Part shown: piece after piece, positions 45,776 to 60,600 of the stretch | How the letters are laid out: every line of letters starts with the position of its first letter | Numbering within the stretch: the stretch's first letter is position 1 | Assembly (NCBI RefSeq): GCF_964340395.1 | Contig: NC_135549.1 | Coordinates: 23,214,842 to 23,278,841 of the forward strand | Direction of reading: 5' to 3' | Length of the DNA stretch: 64,000 bases | DNA from: Glandiceps talaboti | Taxonomy: Eukaryota > Hemichordata > Enteropneusta > Spengelidae | Program-made: the position numbers and the translations under genes | The notes under the pieces: generated by a model | The model's database searches: none | Told to the model about the DNA's origin: nothing | Seen by the model: the letters and a program-made list of their open reading frames with translations, nothing else

Positions 45776-46259
45776 TATGTATTGATTTCAGTGAGTACTC
45801 GGAGTTGATTGAGATGTAAATTTTTTTTTTGCTATACTGAGTTGTAAGCTGGTCTGTTGTACTGGTTTCTTTACAGTATCATATCATTTCAGGATTTTTG
45901 ATGGTATACCCATTGCTGATTATAGTAAATATAACATGGAAACATGAATACATACTAGGCTAGCAGACTGAAATGCAGGATAATAAGTCACTTATATTAT
46001 GTGTAGAATTTATCTTAATTTAAGTATGACCACAACAACATAGCTATTCAGAAGTTGTTATTTCTGAGTACTGATACTTAAGACAGTGACTGAAAAAAAT
46101 ATATACGACATATACTTATGGAGAAGCAAATGTTTCATTAGGAATACTTTCACTTGGGATTGGAACACTTGAGAATAGACAACTACTACGTGCTATGAGA
46201 TTTTAGTATGTATAACATGCAAATCTCAGGTAACAAACCCTGACTTTAGCTTTGGGTTG

Positions 46260-46309
46260 TCTGAAGTTTGACAAATCCCCGGTAACACACACACACACAC
46301 ACACATGCA

Positions 46310-46341
<32 letters not shown>

Positions 46342-46501
46342 CACACATGCACACATGCACGCACGCACACACACACTGGATTTAGCATATACAGTACATA
46401 CGTAGTAGTCTGAAGGTTGACAAATCCCAGGAAACACACACACACACTGGATTTAGCATATACATAGTACATGTAGTTGTCTAAAGTTTGACAAATCCCA
46501 G

Positions 46502-46549
<48 letters not shown>

Positions 46550-46590
46550 GATTTAGCATATACATACGTAGTAGTTGTCTAAAAATCCTG
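46260..46590 (-). repeat. Tandem repeat with embedded (CA)n, three to four units
   Basis: Each unit joins TGACAAATCCCAGGAAA, a CA run of varying length (including CACG steps) and TGGATTTAGCATATACATA. The long Cys-Val ORFs on the minus strand come from it. Confidence 0.9.
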
Positions 46591-47428
46591 GCTAGAGCTT
46601 AGAGTTGTCTAAATGTACCAAATATATCACTGTCATCTACTGACATCAATGTGTTGATAAACAGACAATTCTACGTGGTACTACATGATACTAACACCTA
46701 AAGTTATTCTATCCTTGTACTATACATACTTCTTTCAGTTTCTCTCCTAATTTGACAAAAAAAATGTAGTTCTTGAATAATGTAGCATCGCCTGCCTTCC
46801 TGTTGAATATCCAGAGGAGGAAATTTACAAAATGTTTTGTCACACAAAATAATGATTGGAAAAAAAAATGACCGCATTCATTGCAATCTCAAATTTACAA
46901 ATCATGATATAAAACTATCAGGCACTTCCATTCGATGATTGTCATCTGTAAAGACCTGCTCTGTTTCATTTTATCAAAAGATAAAAGTTAAAATATCTTA
47001 TAAACTTTAGAAAACCTTGTTTTCAGTGTTAACAATACTGTATGTTTCATCCTGTTATTAAGTTAGGACTAACACACGTTTTAAGGTCAGTTTATCTAAA
47101 GCCAACAAAAAGGAACATTTGTCTGCTTTGAAAGTTTCTAGGCAAGAGAGACAAAAATATAACACAAATAAAATATAAATTCAAATAAACTTTGCTCTAC
47201 AAAAAAAAGGAAGAAAACAAAACAAAACAAAGAACAGAATGCTATGGATATTTGTAGAACTAAGTAAACACATGTTGTATGTGCTGTATACATAACATAA
47301 AATCGTCAACAACAAACTCCACTTTAAACTAACCGTACATCTTAGCTACATTAGTCTGTATGCCAACATGGTCTCTTAATGAGTGTAGGTGCAAATCGTA
47401 ATGATACCGCATAGGAACTAGACTATAG

Positions 47429-48630
47429 CTACATGGGTTCGTCAACTGTTTTCCAGATCTTGTGTTCTCTCTTGTGGCGATCTGTCCAATCTTTCACTGC
47501 AAAATAATCAAACAAGTACTGTATTTGATTATCAAGTTTCGTTGCACGGATACCAGTTTATCAAAAAATACCAACGAAAGACATAAAAACAGAACTTTTA
47601 CAATGATAACCTACTACATGTAGTTGATCAAATTTTAATACATCAAAATAGCATTTTGGAAAACCTACCATCATTGCTTTCGATTGCCTGAAATCTTTCA
47701 TATGATAGCAAAATTTAGTGTCGCAATTTAATCAGAAATATTTAGAACCTGGATCTAGTAGTACATAGTAATGTTCAAAAGGAGTTGAACAAGGAAGACA
47801 TTCAAAATGTCCTTGCAAAGACGATAACTTTTAATAGTCTCAGTTTTTTTTCCCCTGAGATTGTCAAGATGAGCAGAGGACTGATTAAGTAGACTATCAG
47901 AGAATCCATGTACAGCGTATTTGTCTAGTTCTTGCCACATACACAGCTGAAAAGATAAAATGAATGAACTGAAAAGTCATGTCAACATTTGTTGTTGAGA
48001 AACTAGTACATGTATACTAGAAACAAGCTGCTAATATAAACAACACTGTTTGACTGGCTTACCTTGGCAAGATCTTCCGCAGTAGTATCTGGGTTGTTTC
48101 ACCTTCTGTTCTTGACATCTGTAGAGAAACATTTAGTAAATCATTATCTGTACTTTACATACTATGCCTCAATTTATTTTACATTTCAACTTCAGAATTT
48201 CTTCCAATGCAAAGCTTGGTTTTCTTTACAAAGTGTTATGATTGGAAGCAGTAGGTACAACAAATGACACTTTTAACAGTACCCAATACGTCTATGACTG
48301 CATGAAGGCAACCAATATGAGGTTTTTCAAGTTAGCTAATAATATGCACTAGTTAGTTCAGAATTCTTAGCAAAATCATTGTATAAGGGTAACTTAAGTG
48401 GTGAAGAGGACCTTTTTCACCCCTATTCTTGTTTTGTACTGTTAATGAAAATTCATTTATTTCAACAATTTCACAAATAGTTTATGGGCAGACAGTGGTA
48501 AATTGTGTAAATTGATCTTTTTATTTAATGGAAGCCCTGTATTTACATTTGATATGAGACATGCTGTTTTTTTTTTGCATAGTTATATTGTGTTAGTTTG
48601 TGTTGCACTTTATAGTGTGTGCATGTGTAT

Positions 48631-48679
<49 letters not shown>

Positions 48680-51600
48680 TGTGCATGTGTGTGTGTGTGT
48701 GTGTGTGTCCGTTTTACTTTGTTTTGGAGCCTGTAAATGGGACTAGTTCCCAAAGGTATTCGTAATAAATAAAAAAAAAAATAAAAAAAATAAAAATGTG
48801 AGATACATAATAATAAGTGAGAAGTGAGCACAAAGGAATACAACTCACTTTTGACATTTCTTGAATTCCTTTGGCTTTGGCTCTATTTTTCCACATCCAT
48901 AGCAGTTTTTAGGTTTGCAATTTTTCTTTCCATTTTCACTATCGGTATCTGTTCCATTGGTTTTGGCTTCCTCTAATTTTTGGAGACGGGCCTTAGCATC
49001 TTCTTCCAGTCGGAGTTGTTTCATTCCATCCATTTCTTTCAACTCAGCTGTTACTTTCATCCCACCATGGACCAGTTTGCTCATCTTTTGGATTCCTTCT
49101 TGGGACACTTTCCCTGTCAGACAGACAAGATGTAAAAAGTTGCACTAACATTTTTTTGGGTAAACGTAAAATGGAGCGATTTTTAAACATGTTATCCTAT
49201 GTCATAATGTTAACCTCTTTCCAGAACATTTTTTTTTTACTCATGAACTTAGCAATGAAATGTTAGCTTCTGTAAATTGCAACAAACCACATGCTGATTT
49301 AACTTTTACAAATGATATTAATTCCAACACGATAGGTCTCGGTTCAAATTTTGCGGGTAGGCATTCATAAGAAACGTGCATTCTTCATAAAATGCAGAAC
49401 TCTGTGATGGGGTCATTTGTATCAATAGTTACAAAATATCGTGCAATAAAATCAACAAAATTAATTTTGTCACATCTCTCACAAGTGAGGCATGCAAGGA
49501 AACCTATAAAACAAAACATGGAAAACACACAAAAATACAGCAATGAACAATAGATCGCAAAAAATAATAATGATAATCATATAAATTATGGGATGTTGAG
49601 GAGTGTTGACAATTTGAAATGACTAATAGCACTATGTTTTACAGCCTACGCATTTATAGTATTATGCACCCAGATCTCCAAAAGCATAAACATGAGCCAT
49701 TATCACACAAAACTCCAATCACACTTTTTTTTTTTGTAAGTATCACATTAAGTTTAATGTCATTCTTCAGTCTCGCAGGAAATTACATTTAAATTAACAG
49801 CAACCATATGAGTGAGCATATATTTACTACATGAGGTGAGCTGGAAGGTGGCGAGGAAAAGGTTGGCAGTGTTTTTTGTTTTATTTTTAGGTGTACAGGT
49901 TATCTGCTGTATGTGATGCCAATGCTGTATACAGTTAGCTGATACTAAAAGTTACAATGTTACATACACATGGATAAATGCATGTAGTTGAAAATACTGT
50001 ATGACATACATGTAACTACCAGCAAGTGTCATCACTCTCATATCCGCATTGTTGTGTGCAGGTGTATGATATCCAACTATGCATTCTCACTGTCGCATTG
50101 TTATATCTACGTATCACACAAAAATGAATAAATTGTGCAGTTGAAAGGTGACAAGATAAGCACCACCACCACCATCACCACAAGGGAATGCATGACAGGG
50201 TAAAGCAGTTAGATGTTATGTCTGATTTTAAGATCAGACGCAGCAGCATGATTAGGTAAAAGCATGCACAGCGAGTGCCACACTTATTTACCTCCTGTCT
50301 TTGCTGCTTCTACTTTCATGTCGTATAGTTGCTTCATGACATTAGCCATGGTGCCACTTTTCTCCTCATCCTCTGTGAACACACACACTAGATACGGTCT
50401 ATTGTTTATCTCTTCCTCCGTTTTTTGAATTTCTTTATTGAACCATTTGGCAAAGTCTCTTGCTTCAACTCTGATAGGTACAAAAGTTCCGTCGTCATTC
50501 AAGCATGAACCACCATGTTCCAATTTCCACAACCAGTCAGCATCTGTGAAGATGCCTTCCCCGCTGTCCTTAGAAACTGTACCACTGGATCTCTGCACAA
50601 CCAAACTTTTGATGTCTTTACCTCTAAGGGTATTCTTTTTCTCTTCGATGTTGTACCTTCTGACTTTCTTCTTGATTTTTCCCCGCTTTGGATCATCCAT
50701 TTCAACCAGGTCACCTTCTTTTATTTCTTTATTTCTGATTGCTTCCATCACTTGGCCTGCCTGGCCTAGATGTCTGGCTGCTGCACAGACATCTTTGTCA
50801 TGTTTACCACTAGCACATCCTTCACATTGCGTTGTTGGAGTATCATCATCATCATCATCACCATCACCACAACCACCGAATCCCATCCCCATGACCACCT
50901 TCCCTGTTCTCTTCTCATCAGCTTCGTTGGACATCTTGTATAACTTCACTTTTTTATCACTCAACTGTCCCTCTATATTCTTCTTGAAGATAGCCAATTC
51001 ATCCTTTGCACCAATCAGATTTTCATCGTAACTGCACTCATCTTTCTCCTTCTGTGTATCCACGCAAGTCTTCCCCTTGTTGGTGTCTGCTGTCTTGTTG
51101 TCCTGTCGTGTGGGACTTTGTGCTTTCTTTTCACCAACTTTCTTGCAATGGCTGCACTCGTGTTTGCCTTTCAGTTTCTCTCTGCAATCTTTACAGATAC
51201 TTATGCCTTCAGTGGTCTCCTTAATTTTCACATTATCTATATCATCATCTGTATCACTGCCCTCATCTCCTCCATCATCATCATCATCATTATCACCATC
51301 ACCATCACCATCATCAGAAGAAGAATAATAAGGATCACCTGGCTTCATCAACTTGACTGAGGAGGCTCCGTATTTCTTGAATGTCTCTATCAGCGCCTGC
51401 TCCTGCTCCGCTTTGGGCATGAATATGTGTTCTATCTTCCGGCTGAACTCCACCCCTTTCTCATACCTTCTCTCCATATATTCCATTCTTAGTCGTAGTT
51501 CTTCTAAGTACTCTGCATATGCTGGGTCATCCTCGTCAGTAAAGTCCTCTTGCGCAACAATACCTACAACAACAAAAAAGAGTCAAAGAGTATTTCAAAT

Positions 51601-54600
51601 TTCATAGTGGAAGTCTCCTAAAATCTTTAACCTTCCCTCGTTTGACGGAGATATTTCTTGATATTTGGAAACAATTTAGTAATTGAAAATGGTCAGGTAA
51701 AGGATGAAGGAAAACAGAGAGACGGACAAGAGCCAGAGAGTGAGGCACTAAGACAAAGAGAGACATACAGGTAGATAGATAGGTAGATAGATCGATAGTG
51801 ATAAATAGATAGAGATAGACAGACAGACAACCAGATAGATATAAGGTAGTTAGATAGATAGAAACAGACAACAGAGACAGACACAAAGGAAAACAGAGAG
51901 AAACATTTGTGTTCATCACATTACGCAAATGGTGAAACTGTCCATACAATGGGTTCCCCAACAGACATTTACTCAACAATATGGGAAATGCAATGTAAAT
52001 GTTTCCATACTAAGGACGACATACTTCACAAGTCATCAGATTGACATCAGTGATGACAGATAGGACAGATCACATAATTATTCTTACTCTTTTCTGTTGG
52101 GGACCTTTTCTTTGATTTCATTGGGTCTTCTTTGTCAACAATGTCACACACCAGCCTTCTCAGAAGATCAACTCCTTTTTGTTGTTTCACTGGATCAGTT
52201 ACATGTTCCAGTTTCTCCACAAGAGACTCCCAGCCATCTACAGAAGCCAGGAATAAAAAAAAAGAAGTCAAATATTACATGATGACACTGAAAAGTGACA
52301 ATTTTTTTCTTATCACATCATTGCCCCCCCCCCCCCCTCCCTTAGCCACACAACTTTTCACTACCTACAGTTTGCCTACTGTCTATCCTATGCGGTATCA
52401 TTAACATTTTTAAAATGGCCATATGGCATATGAAGATTTGGTATTTATTTTGGATTTTTAATATATATATCACAATTTTATCATGGCTTCCTACTTGAAA
52501 AATCAATGTGAAACAACATATGCCAAGTCCTGGTTTGACACTCAATAAATTGCAAAATATTAATAAATATGTAATTAAAAATGTTTGTTATTGTACATAC
52601 AATAATAAACTTTTTTTTTACACATCTTTCAGTGCATTGCCATGTATTGAGTTACAAACACAGACTTGGTCTATGTTGTTTCAAGTTGATTTTTCAAGTA
52701 GGAAGCCAAGAGAAACTAATGTATACGGGAGACAACTATTGAAAATAACTTTTTAGAACATTGTTAGCATAATGTTAGCATATCTCTAGCAGATTACACT
52801 GTGCTATACAATGTATCTACAAGTTTACGACAAAGATGTATATTGATAGAGAGGCAAGAGGTGAAAGAGGAGTATCACAGTCTAAATTCAATTTGATATA
52901 GAGTAAACCTGTCATTTACATGTAGGGAGAATTGCACAATGTTGCACGAGCTCAACAAATGAACATAATTTGTACAGGACAAACACCCCCACACTGTAAT
53001 ACAATTATTGTATGTGTCCATCTCTTGCACAGCGGATTTATACACATTGTAATACAACTGTTGCATGTGTCCATCTCTTGCAGAGTGCATTGATATACAT
53101 TGTAATACAACTGTTGCATGTGTCCATCTCTTGCAGAGTGCATTGATATACATTGTAATACAACTGTTGCATGTGTCCATCTCTTGCAGAGTGCATTGAT
53201 ATACATTGTAATACAACTGTTGCATGTGTCCATCTCTTGCAGAGTGCATTGATATACATTGTAATACAACTGTTGCATGTGTCCATCTCTTGCACAGCGG
53301 ATTTATACACATTGTAATACAATTGTTGCATGTGTCTATCTCTTGCTGAGTGGATTTACATACTGTATGGCAGTAACATTGTAAATTCATTGTAGTATGT
53401 ATCTGTCTCTTGCAGAGTATAATTTGACTAAACATGGAATACATGAAAGACCCCCCCCCCCCCCCATCATGATTTTGACAGACTTTGAAAAACAAAACAA
53501 AACTCATGCATCATATCTTGATATCACTCTGCAAGAGACAGATACAGACAGCAATTTTATTATAATGTATATGAATCCTCTCTGCAAGAGAGACACATGC
53601 CACAACTGTATTACATACAATGTACATGAAATACAGATTCAAACTACTATTGAGTTCGTTCTGACTTTTCTCCCTGCACAGCTTATGATGAACATACTTT
53701 GAACCCATCCTATTCAAACATCTCTAGTTATGACATGGTGTTGCTTCCAAAAACAGTCTTCATTACTAGAGTTTCTGCTGCATTAGAGTTATTCAATGCA
53801 ACAACGATTTAATGTAAGCTTCCTTCTTTTAAAAAACAAACAAATACAAAACATAGTAGACCTTGTATCATTTAATATTAACTATGGTAAATATTGACTA
53901 TGGTATATGAAACACAATTAGATCTTACCAAATGGTGGTTTTTCTCCATCATCTACTTTAGGTGCTGCTTTAACTGTGACTTGCATAGTAAGACAAGCAC
54001 CTTTCCCATCAGGAGTCAACTTGAAAGGACACTTTTGACCAGGTGGTAATTCTGATTTGATCTTTTTCAAGTATTCAGCAACAGTCATCTCCTCCTTGGG
54101 TTTCTCAGTCTCGGCAGTTCTAGAACTCTTCCTGCTCTTGCTAACTTTCGGCTCATGCGCCCTCACAGCTCGAAGTTTTTTGGTACGAGTAGCTTCTTCA
54201 CGAGCTCTCATCCTTTGTCTGTTTTCCTCCACAAGTGCGTTCATCTTTGAAAGTGAGCCCATCGCTTTGGGTATCGCGCCCAGTTTTTCAAAGTACTCAT
54301 TCACGTCCATGTCGTCGTCGTCGTCATCGTCGTCTGATTTACTTATGTACTGCACTTCGGCCTTTGGCGTGCCAATACACACAGATATGCCGTTATCGGT
54401 TTCTCCTGCCATGCTGTCTCTCGCAGCTTGTTGCTGAGCAACACTGAATTTATTCTTCTTTCGTTTCTTTGATTTTTTGTCGCCATCCTGATTTTTATCC
54501 CTCCACCATGGCTCAGTGGCCTTACTCAGATCAATTAAATGCCCATCACCCTTAGGATCAACAAACTGACTAATTCTGCCATCGTTGTCCATTCTCTCCT

Positions 54601-57600
54601 CATAGAGGTGCTTCCTATACTCATCCAAATCTTTGAAAGTCTTAGCCCCCATTTCCCTCCGTTTGTTTTGCTCATACAAAAAAGTTAAAATCAATCTCTC
54701 CTCATCTTTATCCTCAACAACCCTATATGATTTATCTGGATTAGCTAATTGCATTAAATCAGCAACACTATTACTTTTATCTTTTTTAGCCCATTTAGGT
54801 CTCAGGTCTTCTTCGCTTGGTAGGATATAGATTGCTGGTCCGTCACCTGCATCTAACCAATTTCGTAAACAGCTACAAACTGAACCGCCAAAACATAGGT
54901 ACAAAGGAAGTAACAAATAAACCTGCATCAGAGAAAAAAAAAACCAAGTTAATGGTAAAAATAATTGTATCCGATTAATCAGTTAAACCCATTAGCTGGA
55001 AATTTGACCCATATGACTTAGCATGCTGACCCTTATCACCATCAACCCTATGACCTCGCATGCTGACCCCTATAATTGAGCAAGCTCCATTCCTACATAA
55101 CAAGGGTGTACAAGGTGACATTGAATAGATAGAATCCTTTGGAAATTAGCTGTTAATATTCAACACATCTGGTCTTAACACATCTGTAAACAATCTGAAC
55201 TATGTAAGCTGACGTATGTCATTTAAGATATGATAGGATGATAGGAAAGGTGATCAAGTTGTTCACATGCATGCGTATAAGCACACACTCACACATATTG
55301 CCACACAGACACAAACACATGCACACATACAAATGCACACACACACACACACTGCCACACAGACAGTGCACAAGTACATGCAGTCACAGACACATATGCA
55401 CACATATAGACACACAAACACGCACAGACTCTGCATAAATGCATGTATGTACACAAGCACACACACACACACACACAAGTACATACAGACACAGACACAC
55501 ACATCCACCCAGCCACCCACCTGAATCATGATTATCTGGATCACAACATCATCAGATAATGGTATCTATAATTAACATGCAATCAATCAATCCTACCTTT
55601 ATGTATGAAGATTTTTCTTTAGGATCACCAAAAAATCTTCGAAAAATATCTCTGGTTTCTTTGTGATAAAAGGGATCTTTTGCTGTTGGAAAATACGGAA
55701 GAACAAAATCTTGTACTAGTCTAGAATGAATGTTATTTAATATGCACAGGACGAGTCACGGACTCACAACGAAGAATGTGAATAAAATGTCAATAACAAA
55801 TACACAGAAAATATCTTCTTTCGAGTTCTATTACTACTACTACTACTACTACTACAATGTATATACATGGTTGACTATACTTTTGAAATGTTGAATGTAC
55901 TGATCGTATTAATTTTAGCATTTCTCTGAATGTTGGTGATTATTTTCATACAGAAATGACCCATTATCACTTCTATATAAACAAAATAAAACACCAAAGG
56001 AAAATGAGTGTCATATTAAAGGCGCCTTGTCACTACTAGTCCAAATGTTTTTCACTTTAATGAAGAAAAATATTGCAAGAATATTTATTGGACGAAATAA
56101 TACAATTATACCTGCACAGTAATACAGCAATTTTCAAAACTGTGTCTCATATTATGAGCACTACAGAACCATTGATGTTAACGCACACTGTTTTGATGTA
56201 AAGCCTCAACAACCGAGTATAAATCTGCATTTTTTGTTTGAATGTATACAACTTGTGTGTGGTGTGAACAGAACTAAAGCAATTTAATATGGTTAACAGA
56301 AATGGTACTTGATCATTGATGGTATTATCTTTACATTATTTCAACACAATTACTCTATACATGTAAATACACACTAACTTGACTTGTGAATATTACAGGT
56401 TTCACTTACAATATGAACTTGATTCCAAGCCACCAAGGCTACCTTTATGATGTGCTAATGCTGCTGTATCACAAACAAGATGTTTGGCTTGATTTACTTT
56501 CCCTGTCAACAAACATAAATAATGACAAGTCAATATGGTTTAATTTACTCTCCCTGTCAATAACTATGAAATGATAAGTCACTATTATAGTTTAATTTAC
56601 TCTCCCTGTCAACAAACATAAAATTCTGTCACGTCACATTAAGTTATTTCAGTCAGTCCATGCAAATTCATTCAATCAATTGGGGATCTGATGGAGACTT
56701 AGATTTTGTTCTGGATAACACAGGGTTAATGTATACAGTTGTATCAAGAGCCCTGACCTTCAGTAGGGGACTCGTCCCCTTTGACTTCTCATTATTGGTT
56801 GCTATAGTTTAACAATACCTGTACTGTAAATGTATATGCCCACGCACATACCATTTGTACACGTACATAAATCACCCACATAGTGTTGTTTGAAAGCTGT
56901 ACTTGTAGGTCAAAATATACTCTCAAAGAAATGTGCATCAAATTGATTTTACTTCCATGACAACATGTATAATAATATGAAATACAAAGTGATGTCATTG
57001 TGTGCTAGTGTCCAATTTTTGATAAGTGTTGTGAGTAGGTAGGTAGGTAGGTAGGAATCTCCATACTATGGAATTTAAATGACACTGATAACTTACAAGG
57101 TATCCAGTCAGAATGCCAATTCTAACTTCCCTTGGTCTAATACTGGGATTCCAAAGGTTAAAGTGGCTATATGGATGAGGATTTGGTATCTATTTTGGAT
57201 TTTTTAATTTATAAAACAGTTTTATTGTAGCTTCCAACTTGAAAAGTCAATATGAAACAACATATGTCAGGTCCTTCTTTGTAACTCAATAAATTGAAAA
57301 AGATTACTACATGTGTAAAATCTTTCTTATTGTACGTACAACAACAAATTTTTTATACATTTTTTTTTTTTAGCTTTCGGCAATTTATTTAGTTACAAAC
57401 AAGGACTTGGTCAATGCTGTTTCACATTGATTTTCAAGTTGGAAGCCATGAAAGAAAAAATTGTATTATAAATCCAAAATCCAAAATAAATACCAATCCT
57501 CATCCATATAGCCACTTTAATATAAAACATACTAACACTCTAGTGTTTAGGCAAATATCAGTATTACATACATTTAGATATAGCTTAGTGATAATAAAAT

Positions 57601-60600
57601 ACAAAATACAAAACATACCTTTGACAAATTCATGTTGTATGAAATCAAAAGCTTCATCTATAAACACTTCATACTGTTCACTCTGAAAACAAGAGAGATT
57701 GGGGGGGGGGGTGATAAATTCTTCTGAAATCATAGTGGTCTTACTAAGTTACTCTATTCCTTTATCACAAATCGATTGGTATTAACCTTGTTTGAGCAAG
57801 AGCAGTGCACAGAAGAAGATCATGGTATCAAACAATTTAGTTGCTCAGTGTGGACATATAATGATTACTAATGTTGCGATTTCACAACTGAGTACATTAA
57901 AGTGGCCATATGGATGAGGATTGGGTATTTATTTTGGATTTTTTAATTTATAAAACAATTTCATCATGGCATCCTACTTGAAAAATCAATGTCAAAGAAC
58001 ATTGACTAAGTCTGTGTTTGTAATTCAATACATTGCAAAAAGCAAAAAAAAACGTGCAAAAGGTTTGTTATTGTACATACAATAACCAAGATTTTACACA
58101 TGTATTAATCTTGCAATGTATTGAGTTACAAACACAGACTTGGCATATACATGTATGTTCTTTCACATTGATTTTTCAAGTAGGACGCCATGATAAAATT
58201 GTTTTATAAATTAACAATCCAAAATAAATACCCAATCCTCCACTTTAATAAAATAGAATCAGAAGTGGTTTTACTTTGTCGTAACTCTGCATGCAATTTT
58301 CACACACATTTACAATTTCTGTATCTTAGCTACGTAAATATGTGAAAAAGACAAAAAAAGTGTCCACTTATAGTCAGTGACTCAAATCAAGTTAGATTAA
58401 TTAGTATGTTGATAAATTATTGTGAAATCATAGCACTGTTGTATTCCTTTATCTCTTATTAGAATCTTAATGCGTCACAGAGAATATTATAATTGAAATT
58501 GTCAAGCAGAATTATTTGCTTTCTTTTTGCTGTTTTTTATACGTACATTTACCATTACAATACAAGTGCATTACATTTGTCAATGTAAAATTGGTAGAAC
58601 ATGTAGGTATGCATACAAGTGAAAGATAAAAGAAGTGTGGCCACTAGTAAGTGACCCAAATCAAGCCAAAACAATATCTAAGATTATCTATCCCAAGTTT
58701 CAGGCCCATAGCAGTTCAAACCCCCTCGCCCAGTCTATGCCAACTGAACTTCTGAAAACAGAAATGACATCATGGAGGATTCTATCACAACTTGGCACAA
58801 TACCATGTCTATTCACAATAATCAAAATACAATTCATGTTTATACATTTACTGAGACTTGTTTCATTTTCTTTTTTGGATAAGACCAATCGATTTCTACA
58901 TTCTGAGACAGTTCTTCTAGCATAAATTTACACTCAACAATATAAGTCTTAAAATATGAACAAATAGTCTTTTGATATCTGTGTTTCAAACAACTATTTT
59001 ATGATAAGTAAATTATGCATTAGAAACCCAAACTTAAACTTTGTACCCTAGAAATTAGACAAGTGCTTACATGTACTTAATATCAGCCTACAACCGATCA
59101 CATCCGTGATAGTGCACGCTGTGGCACGCTATCCAGCAAACGTACTTTCAGAAGACTGAGAGTTGATCATATGACTGTCATTGCAATATTATTTAAGATT
59201 ATTTCATTTTGAAACACTGAATACAACTAAAGTACATGTATCTCTACATATCATAACAGGTACATATTTCTAAGACAGAAACTCAGATGTGCTTTCACTA
59301 GATCATGTGCCACATGCTGCCGCACGTGCTATTGTGAACGTAATCGATTACAACCACAAAATGGAAGTGGGCTGTGACCTACCCAAAGTGAGTCTGGGGC
59401 AAAACATTTCGAAATAGCACTATTGACAGGTTACCATGGCCATTATTCAACCTGACTGAACTTGTTCCATTTATATGTGGAAGAATTCTTCATTAGCCCC
59501 ACCCCCCACAAAAAAAAAGAATTGTTCTGGTCAGGACATTTTGTCTAAAGTGGTGCAACAAGGCGAATTTTTTTGTTTTTGTTTTAATTCTCAACAAACC
59601 TGTCACTCAATCTACTTTTTATGGGGATAATGGCAGTTACTGTTCTTTTTATTTAGTTCTTTACAACAAGTGTGTATGTGGGGCAGATGTCATTTTTTTG
59701 TTCATGATTGCCTCTGAAGTTGTCTTCCGTGAAGTAGGGAGGGTTATTTTTTGTGTTTTCCCTGTATCTGCAGACTGCAGACACACACACTCATACAAAG
59801 AGACCAACACGAGGGTATTTAACTGAAACACTGATGACCAGAAACAATTTTTTTTTGCCTTATATATGTTTTTGTCTTCCTCTTCATCAAACACAGAGGA
59901 CATTCAAATGCTGTCCTGAATCTTGCAATATAGAATTTGCTTTAGTAATAGTTTAATTTTAACAATCTTCAGGTCAAATTGATGTAAAAGATAATGGCTG
60001 TGGCATGATTTGGGCTATTTTATACAACTGTTACCAACAATAGCCTTTCTTACCTTAACTGGAAACTCTTTGAGAACACCACAATTTATTGAAAATGCTC
60101 TGTAACAAATAACAAATCTATCCCAGAAGATACGTCCCTGGATTTGAAAGGAAAAGTAGACAGAGAGAGAGAGAGAGAAAAGAGTAAAGAGTCAAATTTT
60201 GTACAAATAGTAAGGACAAATATTAAATACAAACTGTCAAAATTCAAATTTTACAAAATCAATGAAAATTCATATGCATTTATACATGTGATGTCAATCT
60301 TATTCACATTATTTTAAGTTCTAATTGACTATTTTGACTCTCATCTGTACGTATTATTCCACAATAAAGGAACATTTCGCAATCTGTAATTTCAACCATA
60401 GAATAGACATACCCTTGTACAGAGAAAGCACTGTAATTATTCACTGCCCTAAAAACAAGCCATATATTGATTTATTCTTCAGAACAAACTTATATGATAT
60501 TGATGTCACACTGAGTCACACAAGCTGTTGCCTAAATTTGTTTACAATAATCCAATGATTGTCATGATAATGAGATATAGTTAGTCAATGCATAGCCCCT

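Larger units (their letters stand above)
42591..47428. other. Convergent spacer between HPD and the MYND gene
   Basis: It lies between two converging 3' ends. The first 450 bp are HPD 3' UTR. 43620-46600 is occupied by four minisatellite blocks listed separately and a (CA)n at 45049-45094. 46600-47428 is AT-rich and probably includes the 3' UTR of the MYND gene. No coding exon is supported. Confidence 0.6.

Noticed and set aside
47755-47940. Candidate extra exon (CMWQELDKYAVHGF) of the MYND gene
   Set aside because: It has a fair acceptor but brings a stop in the required phase and would break the MYND finger; 47429-47496 completes the finger with DW and H-x3-H.
50438-51031. Plus-strand ORF of 197 aa opposite MYND gene exon 8
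   Set aside because: Antisense shadow of a long coding exon, Ser/Pro-rich composition and no domain.
52875-53507. A 210-aa minus-strand ORF with repeated QQLYYNVYQC-type units
   Set aside because: It is the translation of a 53-bp minisatellite; the period is not a multiple of three, so the same peptides recur in all frames, and it lies in an intron.
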